In this document: piece by piece, positions 44,157 through 50,127 of the stretch
Numbering within the stretch: position 1 is the stretch's first letter
Layout: each line of letters opens with the position of its first letter
Origin: Anaerolineae bacterium
Lineage (GTDB): Bacteria > Chloroflexota > Anaerolineae > JAAYZQ01
DNA length: 50,127 nucleotides
NCBI GenBank assembly: GCA_016929795.1
Contig: JAFGIA010000155.1
Coordinates: 1-50,127, forward strand
Direction of reading: 5' to 3'
The notes under the pieces: model-generated
What the model was told of the DNA's origin: nothing
Seen by the model: only the letters and a program-made list of their open reading frames with translations
Databases searched by the model: none
Position numbers and translations under genes: made by a program

Positions 44157-45080
44157 ATGGACATAATTCAGCGCGGCTTTCACGGAGCCCCTGACCTGGC
44201 GGCAATGGCCGACCTGGCCCATCGTTTTCCCGCGGACAATGAGCATGTGGCTGACCTGCCCTGGCGCTTGAGCTCGTGGGCGCTCGATGATGCGGGCAAT
44301 GTCGGGCTGTGGCTCGATGGGCATGGACACCTGCTCGCCTGGGCTGTCATGCAAAAGCCCTTCTGGACCATCGACTATGCCCTGAAGCCGGCTGCCGACA
44401 TGAAGCTGCACCGTGACGTCCTCGCCTGGGCCGACTCTCGGGCGCGTGATCTATTGGACGCGGGGCAGGGCCTCCCCGCCTGGTTCATCCACCTCTTTGC
44501 GCACCACACCGCCAGGCGGCGCAACCTCGAGGAGGCTGGCTTTGCCGATCAGGCAGACAGGGGCGAGGATTCATGGTCAAAGGTGCTCATGGGGCGCCCG
44601 GCCTCGGACCCATGGCCCGACTCCCCTGTGCCGCCGGGGTACACCATCCGTCCCCTGGCGGGCGAGAGCGAAGTGGAAGCCTACGTCGCGCTGCACCGCG
44701 CCGCATTTGGCACGACGAACATGACGCCCGAATGGCGGGCGCGCACCCTGCGCCACCCGGAGTATGTGCCGGACCTGGACCTCGTCGCCGTCGCGCCGGA
44801 TGGCAGCCTGGCTGCGTTCTGTGTCGCCTGGCTCGACAGGATGAGCCACAGAGAGGTGAGCGGCCAGATCGAGCCCCTCGGCGTCCACGACGAGCACCGC
44901 CGTCTGGGCCTGGGGCGTGCGATCCTGCGCGAGGCGCTGCGGCGCCTGCACCAGCACGGCGCCCGCACGGTCTATGTGGAAACCGACAACTATCGCGACG
45001 GCGCGCTCGCTACCTACGAGTCCGCCGGCTTTTGCGTCGTCCACGACGTGGTGGTCTATGGCAAGTATTACGCGAGATGA
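44157..45080 (+). CDS. Tandem-GNAT acetyltransferase
   Basis: This 307-residue protein consists of two GNAT-like halves. The first (about 1-145) is degenerate. The second (about 158-307) has the acetyl-CoA loop HRRLGLGRAIL (RxxGxG) and a YESAGF block with an ETDNYRDGA approach. Double-GNAT proteins of this kind occur widely in Chloroflexota and actinobacteria, with antibiotic or small-amine acetylation as possible roles. The start follows an AAGGG site loosely. Its stop codon overlaps the start of the response regulator (ATGA), so the two are translationally coupled. Confidence 0.8.
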   Translation: MDIIQRGFHGAPDLAAMADLAHRFPADNEHVADLPWRLSSWALDDAGNVGLWLDGHGHLLAWAVMQKPFWTIDYALKPAADMKLHRDVLAWADSRARDLLDAGQGLPAWFIHLFAHHTARRRNLEEAGFADQADRGEDSWSKVLMGRPASDPWPDSPVPPGYTIRPLAGESEVEAYVALHRAAFGTTNMTPEWRARTLRHPEYVPDLDLVAVAPDGSLAAFCVAWLDRMSHREVSGQIEPLGVHDEHRRLGLGRAILREALRRLHQHGARTVYVETDNYRDGALATYESAGFCVVHDVVVYGKYYAR

Positions 45081-45769
45081 CCGAACAGATCCTTCTCGTC
45101 GAGGATGATCCAACCCTGGCCCGGACTCTCAAGGAAGGGCTGGAGCGCGAGGGGTATGTTGTGACCTGGAAAGGGAGCGGTGCAGAGGCTCTCTCTTACG
45201 CCCGCGCACACCCTCCCGGCCTGATTTTGCTCGACATCCGGCTGCCCGATCTGTCGGGGTTTGACGTCTGCCGCCAGATGCGCCAGGTGGGCCTCCACCA
45301 GCCGCTGATCATGCTCACGGCGCGCAGTGAAGAGACGGACAAGGTGGTGGGGCTGGAGGTGGGCGCCGACGACTATGTCACCAAGCCCTTCAGCCTGCGC
45401 GAGCTGCTGGCGCGCATCCGCGCGCAGTTGCGGCGTGCGTATGGCGATCTGGCGGCGCCTGGCGGCGACTTGCTCTACGCCGGCGACCTGGTCATCGACC
45501 GTGGGCGGGGCCAGGTGCAGCGCGGCCGCGAGCTCCTCAACCTGACCCCCACCGAGTTCCGGCTGTTGGTCTACCTGGCCCGGAACGCCGGGCAGGCGCT
45601 GTCACGCGCCCAGATCCTCGACGCAGTGTGGGGCTACGATGCCGACGTGGAGAGCGAGCGTACCGTCAACGTCCACATCCGCCGCCTGCGCGAAAAGGTC
45701 GAGCTCGACCCCGGCCGCCCCACGCTGATCCTGACTGTGCCCGGCATCGGCTACCGCCTGACAAAATAA
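45077..45769 (+). CDS. OmpR/PhoB-family response regulator
   Basis: This 230-residue two-component regulator has a receiver domain (residues 1-115) with the acidic pair Asp10/Asp11, the phospho-acceptor Asp53 in LILLDIRLP, Thr in MLTAR and Lys in VTKPFS. A winged-helix DNA-binding domain follows (about 135-228, LTPTEFRLLVYLA to RTVNVHIRRLREKVE). No histidine kinase gene lies beside it, which is unusual for this family. A tandem 11-bp repeat of the kind bound by this family sits 100 bases downstream in the promoter of the efflux operon, making that operon its probable target. Confidence 0.93.
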   Translation: MTEQILLVEDDPTLARTLKEGLEREGYVVTWKGSGAEALSYARAHPPGLILLDIRLPDLSGFDVCRQMRQVGLHQPLIMLTARSEETDKVVGLEVGADDYVTKPFSLRELLARIRAQLRRAYGDLAAPGGDLLYAGDLVIDRGRGQVQRGRELLNLTPTEFRLLVYLARNAGQALSRAQILDAVWGYDADVESERTVNVHIRRLREKVELDPGRPTLILTVPGIGYRLTK

Positions 45770-45780
45770 GACCGTCCACC

Positions 45781-45834
45781 CTCTTTACAACAGGCAGGGG
45801 TGGCTCCCACGCTGCCCCTGCCTGTTGTAAAGAG
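45781..45834. terminator. Perfect 20-bp-stem hairpin (terminator or mobile palindrome)
   Basis: Positions 45781-45800 and 45815-45834 are exact reverse complements, with a 14-base loop. It begins 12 bases after the response-regulator stop. The long perfect stem ends in A/T-rich feet (CTCTTT/AAAGAG), so it could terminate on either strand. Such perfection is also typical of dispersed palindromic elements. Confidence 0.7.
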
Positions 45835-45868
45835 ACACTCGCCAGGATTAAGAAACCGTAATCTGGAT

Positions 45869-45900
45869 GAAACCTTCCCGAAACCTGCCCTTGTTATGAT
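45869..45900 (+). promoter_or_regulatory. Response-regulator box and promoter of the efflux operon
   Basis: Two direct repeats, GAAACCTTCCC (45869-45879) and GAAACCTGCCC (45880-45890), match at 10 of 11 positions. A third GAAACC lies at 45852. The -10 TATGAT is at 45895-45900 and there is no consensus -35; the repeats cover the -35 region, as in activator-dependent promoters of OmpR/PhoB-type regulators. The 11-bp period equals one helical turn. Confidence 0.65.
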
Positions 45901-45928
45901 GAGGGTAACTTGCGGGGAGGTGTTTTCG

Positions 45929-47428
45929 ATGAGGCGTTGGGTAATTTTGTTCATCGTGCTGGCCCTGGCCCTGGTGGGCGGCGCGGGCTACCTGGGCACA
46001 CACAGCGCCCAGAGCAGGGCCACCTCTGCCGCCCAGGCCCCAACCACCGTCGAGGTGACGCGCGGCAATGTGCAGCAAACCGTCACCGCGCCCGGCCAAC
46101 TCGTCGCCACCCACCAGGTCACCCTGTCCGCGGGCGTCAGCGGCCAGATCGCAGAGGTGCCCGTGCGGGCCGGCGAGCCAGTGCAGGCTGGCGAGGTATT
46201 GGTCCAGCTCGATCCCGCGCCGCTTGCGGAGAAGATTGCCGCAGCCAAGGCCGATCTGGGGGTGGCCCGGGCGCAGTGGGTGCAGCTCCAGGCTGGCCCG
46301 ACGGCGGCCGAGCTGGCTGCCGCCGAGCTGGCGCTGGCCCGGGCCGAGGCCGATCTGGGTCGCCTGCGCGCGGGCCCTACCGCGGCCGAAGTGGCAACTG
46401 CCAGGGCCGGCGTGGCTGCGGCCGAGAAGGATCTGGCAGCCCTGGAATCCGCCCCCGATCCCAGGGCTGTAGCCCAGGCGCAGGCGGAGCTGGAGCGCGC
46501 CGCAGTGGTGGTGCAGCAGGCGCAGGCAGCCTACGACCAGGTCAGGGATCGGGCTGACGTAGGGCTGTTGCCCCAGTCGCTCGCCCTCCAGCAGGCGACG
46601 ATCGCCCACCGCGCCGCCCGAGCTGCCTTCGAGGCGGCCAGCCGCCCGGCAGCGGAGGCGGAGGTGGCTGCGGCGCGGGCGCGACTGGCTGCGATGCGGG
46701 CGGCGCTTGCCCAGCTCGAGGCCGGCCCATCGAAGGACGAGGTGCACCTGGCCGAGCTGCAAGTGGCGAAAGCTGAAACCGACCTGGCCCAGCTCCGGGC
46801 CGGCCTCCCGGCGGCCGCCCTGGCGCAAGCAGAGATCGCCGTGCAGGCGGCCGAGCGGGCGCTGAACCGGGCCCGGGCCGATCTGGCGGCGGCCACGCTC
46901 CGCGCGCCGTTCGATGGTGTGGTGGTGGCGGTCGAGGCGCACGTGGGCGAGATTGTGCTCGCCAGCGGCGGCCTGGTGGTGCTGACTGAGCCTGCGGCCC
47001 TCGAGATCGAAACCAGCGTGGTCGAAGAGGACCTGCCCCTGGTGCAGGCTGGCCAGGAGGTCACACTCTTTTTCGATGCCTGGCCGGAGGGTGAGACAGA
47101 GGGTCACGTGGCGCGCATCGTTCCGCAGCGTTTACCCGGCGACCGCCCTCTCTACCCCGTGTATATCACCCTGGACGACGTGCTGCGCCTGCCCGAAGGG
47201 CTGGTGGCGGGCATGACGGTCGACGCCTCGATCTTCGTCGCTTCACGGGACGACGTGCTGCGCCTGCCGCGGGCCCTGGTGCAGGCCCGCGGCGACGGCA
47301 CGGCCACCGTGCAGGTATGGACAGGCAGCGGGATCGAAGAGCGCCTGGTGCACACCGGTCAGCGCGGCGACGTCTATATCGAGATTGTGGACGGTTTAAG
47401 GGAAGGCGAGGAGGTGGTGAGCCAATGA
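45929..47428 (+). CDS. Membrane fusion protein / periplasmic adaptor (HlyD/MacA-like)
   Basis: This 499-residue adaptor has one N-terminal transmembrane helix (about residues 4-24), a lipoyl half ([24 protein letters not shown]), and a long Ala/Glu/Leu-rich helical hairpin (about 105-325) that includes near-repeats of RAGPTAAE. The second lipoyl half is [13 protein letters not shown] and beta-barrel domains follow. It belongs with the ABC protein and MacB-like permease downstream as a tripartite-type exporter. Chloroflexota mostly lack an outer membrane, so the adaptor may act at the cell surface. The ATG at 45929 has GGGGAGG eight bases upstream. The stop overlaps the next start. Confidence 0.85.
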   Translation: MRRWVILFIVLALALVGGAGYLGTHSAQSRATSAAQAPTTVEVTRGNVQQTVTAPGQLVATHQVTLSAGVSGQIAEVPVRAGEPVQAGEVLVQLDPAPLAEKIAAAKADLGVARAQWVQLQAGPTAAELAAAELALARAEADLGRLRAGPTAAEVATARAGVAAAEKDLAALESAPDPRAVAQAQAELERAAVVVQQAQAAYDQVRDRADVGLLPQSLALQQATIAHRAARAAFEAASRPAAEAEVAAARARLAAMRAALAQLEAGPSKDEVHLAELQVAKAETDLAQLRAGLPAAALAQAEIAVQAAERALNRARADLAAATLRAPFDGVVVAVEAHVGEIVLASGGLVVLTEPAALEIETSVVEEDLPLVQAGQEVTLFFDAWPEGETEGHVARIVPQRLPGDRPLYPVYITLDDVLRLPEGLVAGMTVDASIFVASRDDVLRLPRALVQARGDGTATVQVWTGSGIEERLVHTGQRGDVYIEIVDGLREGEEVVSQ

Positions 47429-48111
47429 CACAGCCCGGAGCGCTCGTGCCGGTGATCGAGACCCATGGCCTGGCCCGTACGTATCACCTGGGCAGCACCG
47501 AGGTGCCGGCGCTGCGCGGTGTGGATCTGGCTGTCGCGCCGGGTGAGTTTGTGGCCTTGACGGGGCCGTCGGGCAGCGGCAAGTCGACCTTGATGCACCT
47601 GCTCGGCTGCCTCGACACGCCCACGGCGGGCAGCTACCGGCTGGAGGGCCGCGACGTGAGCAGGCTGTCGCACGACGAGCGCGCTCGTGTGCGCAACGCG
47701 CGCATCGGCTTTGTCTTTCAGGTTTTTCATCTACTGCCCCGTCTCACCGCGCTGGACAATGTCGCCCTGCCACTTTTGTACGCGGGGCGGGTGGCTGAGG
47801 TGAGGCAGCGCGCGGCGGCCGTCCTCGATCAGGTTGGGCTCGCCCACCGGGCCGGGCACCGGCCCACCGAGCTGTCGGGCGGCGAGCGGCAGCGGGTGGC
47901 CATTGCGCGTGCCCTGGTCGCCGGACCGGCCCTGCTCCTGGCTGACGAGCCGACGGGCAACCTGGACAGCCGGACCGGCGGCGAGATCCTCGATCTGCTG
48001 GCAGAGGTTCACGCCAGCGGGCGCACCCTGCTCCTGGTGACGCACGACGCCCTCGTCGCGGCGCGTGCAGGACGCGTCGTGCAGATGCAGGATGGGGAGA
48101 TCATTGGGTAG
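47425..48111 (+). CDS. ABC transporter ATP-binding protein (MacB/LolD type)
   Basis: This 228-residue ATPase carries Walker [10 protein letters not shown] (about residues 47-55), a Q-loop in [17 protein letters not shown], the signature [15 protein letters not shown], Walker [13 protein letters not shown] and a switch His in LLVTHD. The sequence matches the MacB/LolD group that powers mechanotransmission exporters. The start overlaps the adaptor stop (ATGA). It energises the permease encoded 31 bases downstream. The substrate could be a peptide, macrolide-like compound or lipid. Confidence 0.93.
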   Translation: MTQPGALVPVIETHGLARTYHLGSTEVPALRGVDLAVAPGEFVALTGPSGSGKSTLMHLLGCLDTPTAGSYRLEGRDVSRLSHDERARVRNARIGFVFQVFHLLPRLTALDNVALPLLYAGRVAEVRQRAAAVLDQVGLAHRAGHRPTELSGGERQRVAIARALVAGPALLLADEPTGNLDSRTGGEILDLLAEVHASGRTLLLVTHDALVAARAGRVVQMQDGEIIG

Positions 48112-48113
48112 CA

Positions 48114-48134
48114 GGGATGGGGGATGGGGGATGG
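48114..48134 (+). repeat. Heptamer tandem repeat before the permease gene
   Basis: Three exact copies of GGGATGG run directly into the GGGGAG ribosome binding site of the permease gene. Gain or loss of a copy would alter the spacing to the upstream gene but not the reading frame of either. Confidence 0.8.
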
Positions 48135-48142
48135 GGGGAGTG

Positions 48143-49435
48143 ATGAGCGTGAGGAATACGATTCTTACGGCGATGGGGAGCGTGGCGGCCAACAAGCTGC
48201 GCGCGGCCCTGACGGCGCTCGGGATCATTATCGGCGTGGCCTCGGTGATGGCCACGCTGGCGCTGGGCCAGGGGGCGCGGGCCGCCGTCGAATCGAGTTA
48301 TCGTTTCCTCGGCTCTGACCAGATCCGGATCAGCGCCAAGCAGGCACTGGAGGACGGCGTCCTGGTGCCCTATGGCCAGCCGCTCAGCTACGAGGATGGG
48401 CTGCTGCTGCCGGCGGCGGTGGAGCTGGTGGACCGGGTCGAGATGTCGGTGAGCGACGAGGGCAAGGTGCGGCGCGGCCGAAGGGCCATCGATCTGACGG
48501 TCACAGGCACCACTGCCGATGCGCTGGTGTCGGTGATCGCCACCGGCCAGTTCCAGCCAGCCGGCTGGCCGGAAGGCGAGCCGCTGACAGAAGAGGCGTT
48601 TCTTGCCCTCGGCCGCATCTTTGCCCCGGCCGAGGTAGCAGCCGACGCGGACGTCTGTGTGGTGGCTTCACAAACGGCCGCCGACCTGTTCGAGGGCGAC
48701 GATCCTGTGGGTGAGACGATCTGGGTGAACCGCCAGCGCTGCCTGGTGATCGGTGTGCTGGCCGAGCTGGAGACGACCGATCCGCAGCAGCGCTACGCCA
48801 CCAACCTCAACGAGGGAATTTACCTGCCCATCGGCACGGCCATCCACAACCTGTATGAAAGGGAGCCGTCGGTCTCGATCGTGGCTCACGTCATCGACGA
48901 GGGCCATATGGCCGAGGCGAAAGGCCATGTGGCGGCCTACCTGCGCGGGCGCCACGGGGTGGAAAAGGACGAGATGGGCGACTGGCAGGATGACTTTGCC
49001 CTGACGACCAAACAAGACCTGCTGGGTGCCCGGCAGGAAGCAGCGCGTGCCTTCTCGGTGCTGCTGATCGCCCTGGCGGTCGTGTCGCTGGTAGTGGGCG
49101 GCATTGGCATCATGAACGTGATGCTGGTGAGCGTCAGTGAGCGCACGCGCGAGATCGGCATCCGCCTGGCGGTGGGCGCGCGGCGCCGGGATGTGGTTCG
49201 CCAGTTCCTGTTCGAGGCGATGCTGTTGAGTGGGGCAGGCGGCCTGCTGGGGGTGGCTGTAGGGGTGCTAGCCATCCCTGCCGCCGCTGCCCTCAACCAG
49301 GGTATGGCTGTGCTCGACCCTGGCAGCATCCCACTCGCCCTGGCTGTGGCACTGGGGACTGGCATTTCCTTTGGCCTCTATCCGGCGCTGCGCGCGTCGC
49401 GGCTGGATCCGATTGAGGCGCTGGGGTACGAGTGA
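48143..49435 (+). CDS. MacB-like ABC transporter permease
   Basis: This 430-residue permease has the MacB topology: a first transmembrane helix (about 20-42, in LTALGIIIGVASVMATLALGQG), a large extracytoplasmic domain (about 50-300) and three C-terminal helices. The FtsX-type segment VGGIGIMNVMLVSVSERTREIGIRLAVGARR is conserved. The ATG at 48143 follows a GGGGGGAG tract. The large periplasmic-type domain (about 260 residues) suits interaction with the HlyD-like adaptor. With the two preceding genes it forms one operon. Confidence 0.9.
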   Translation: MSVRNTILTAMGSVAANKLRAALTALGIIIGVASVMATLALGQGARAAVESSYRFLGSDQIRISAKQALEDGVLVPYGQPLSYEDGLLLPAAVELVDRVEMSVSDEGKVRRGRRAIDLTVTGTTADALVSVIATGQFQPAGWPEGEPLTEEAFLALGRIFAPAEVAADADVCVVASQTAADLFEGDDPVGETIWVNRQRCLVIGVLAELETTDPQQRYATNLNEGIYLPIGTAIHNLYEREPSVSIVAHVIDEGHMAEAKGHVAAYLRGRHGVEKDEMGDWQDDFALTTKQDLLGARQEAARAFSVLLIALAVVSLVVGGIGIMNVMLVSVSERTREIGIRLAVGARRRDVVRQFLFEAMLLSGAGGLLGVAVGVLAIPAAAALNQGMAVLDPGSIPLALAVALGTGISFGLYPALRASRLDPIEALGYE

Positions 49436-49438
49436 TGC

Positions 49439-49459
49439 GATTGACGATTGACGATTGAG
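49439..49459 (+). repeat. Heptamer tandem repeat before the last gene
   Basis: Two copies of GATTGAC and one of GATTGAG lie directly upstream of the ribosome binding site of the last gene. It is the second three-unit heptamer repeat in this operon. Confidence 0.75.
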
Positions 49460-49469
49460 GAGACGAACG

Positions 49470-50015
49470 ATGAAACGGGTAGTGTTGATTGCGGCTAGCA
49501 GTGTGGCTCTGGTCCTGGTCCTGGCGGCGGGGGCGTTCGTGGGCGGGCGGCTGTTGGGTGCCGCTGCCGAGGGTGAAGAGGGGCGGACCGTTCGAGTTGG
49601 CACCGGAAATGGGCAGAGCGTCGAAGCTGAGTGGGTGAGGGCCGAGGAATATCCCGACGTGGAACCGGACGTGGCCGGCGCTTTTGCCCGGCGCTATGAC
49701 AACAGCCTCTTTGTCGACGAGACGAAGGGTGGGTTTGTGCTCGCCAGGAACGACGACGGTTCCTTCTCGGTGACCAACGCGACGGGCAAGATCCACGAGG
49801 TGGTCGTGACCCGCGATACGAGCCTCTATGTAGATCTGACCTTTACCAAGATTGACGCGGCGCTGTCGGATGGAAAGCTGTACCAGGAGCTGAGGCCGGG
49901 GTCGATCGAAGAGGTGGGCGAGCTGAGCTTTGTCCGGGCCTGGGGCGAGAAGCGTGGCGATCGCCTGATCGCCAGCGTGGTGGTTTACACGCGCCCGCCG
50001 GTGCTCAGCCGCTGA
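49470..50015 (+). CDS. Membrane-anchored protein of unknown function
   Basis: I do not recognise this 181-residue protein. It has an N-terminal hydrophobic helix (about residues 5-27) that ends in GAFVGGRLLG and could be an uncleaved anchor or signal peptide. The rest (about 45-181) is an acidic, beta-rich extracytoplasmic domain. GAGGAGAC precedes the ATG. Its place after the MacB-like permease suggests an accessory role in the exporter, for example sensing or binding cargo, but nothing in the sequence proves it. Confidence 0.6.
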   Translation: MKRVVLIAASSVALVLVLAAGAFVGGRLLGAAAEGEEGRTVRVGTGNGQSVEAEWVRAEEYPDVEPDVAGAFARRYDNSLFVDETKGGFVLARNDDGSFSVTNATGKIHEVVVTRDTSLYVDLTFTKIDAALSDGKLYQELRPGSIEEVGELSFVRAWGEKRGDRLIASVVVYTRPPVLSR

Positions 50016-50067
50016 TACGGAGGTGCAACGCACTTTTAAAGATACTGTTGGCGAACTAGATTCTGTA

Positions 50068-50112
50068 GGGACGGCACCCGCGTTTTGGCCTTCGAAACGC
50101 GGCGTATGCCCC
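50068..50112. repeat. Imperfect palindrome after the last gene
   Basis: CCGCGTTT (50078-50085) pairs with AAACGCGG (50095-50102), and GGCA/TGCC and GGG/CCC pair outside it, forming a long interrupted hairpin. It begins about 50 bases after the preceding stop and could be a terminator or a copy of a dispersed intergenic repeat. Confidence 0.45.
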
Positions 50113-50127
50113 ACCTGCTGGGGGAAA

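Noticed and set aside
45781..45834. CRISPR or toxin-antitoxin interpretation of the long inverted repeat
   Set aside because: There is only one hairpin, no regular repeat-spacer array, and no cas or toxin gene anywhere in the window.

Overview
The window is GC-rich bacterial chromosome with densely packed, mostly co-directional genes. Several markers fit an uncultured member of the Chloroflexota (Anaerolineae or Caldilineae-like): a long BTAD-ATPase-TPR regulator, a GlgM/GlgE-type glucan pathway, an EFR1 flavodoxin-ferredoxin fusion, an FHA protein with a Pro/Thr-rich linker, and tandem heptamer repeats between genes. The phylum assignment is inference, because the window contains no rRNA or tRNA gene.

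Layout. (1) 1-5743: a DoxX-like membrane protein diverges from a 1200-residue BTAD/AAA/TPR regulator; a cytidylate-kinase-like protein and a small unknown protein follow. (2) 5744-7674: a consensus promoter with an embedded operator, a roughly 450-base leader holding a terminator-like hairpin, and a ROK repressor. (3) 7810-21080: a glucuronide/glucuronate catabolic cluster with an MFS transporter (frameshifted), beta-glucuronidase, two tandem HAD phosphatase paralogues, a GH3 glycosidase, glucuronate isomerase UxaC, an SDR fructuronate reductase UxuB, a LarA-type nickel-pincer hydroxyacid epimerase, a PfkB sugar kinase (broken), transketolase (broken), transaldolase (intact), ribose-5-phosphate isomerase (broken) and 6-phosphogluconate dehydrogenase (broken). 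(4) 21094-32069: a SERCA-type P-type ATPase, then a glucan module of GlgM, GlgE, Pgi, GlgC and Pgm. (5) 32177-40822, minus strand: a five-gene operon of GH38 mannosidase, EFR1 ferredoxin, GNAT, alpha/beta hydrolase and an Old-Yellow-Enzyme-type Fe-S flavoenzyme, behind a near-leaderless promoter; a separate alpha/beta hydrolase lies upstream. (6) 41009-50015, plus strand: a methyltransferase, a phosphoribosyltransferase, an FHA protein, a double-GNAT protein, an orphan OmpR-type response regulator and a HlyD/ABC/MacB-like efflux operon with a predicted response-regulator box, then a small membrane-anchored protein.

Most interesting reading. The cluster makes D-mannonate from glucuronate but shows no mannonate dehydratase (UxuA) and no KDPG aldolase. 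In their place is a LarA homologue that keeps the catalytic Lys and the His ligands of lactate racemase, beside a 6-phosphogluconate dehydrogenase and pentose-phosphate genes. I infer a route glucuronate > fructuronate > mannonate > (Ni-dependent C2 epimerisation) > gluconate > 6-phosphogluconate > pentose phosphate pathway. Four genes of this route carry large deletions, so either the pathway is decaying in this strain or the assembly is faulty here.
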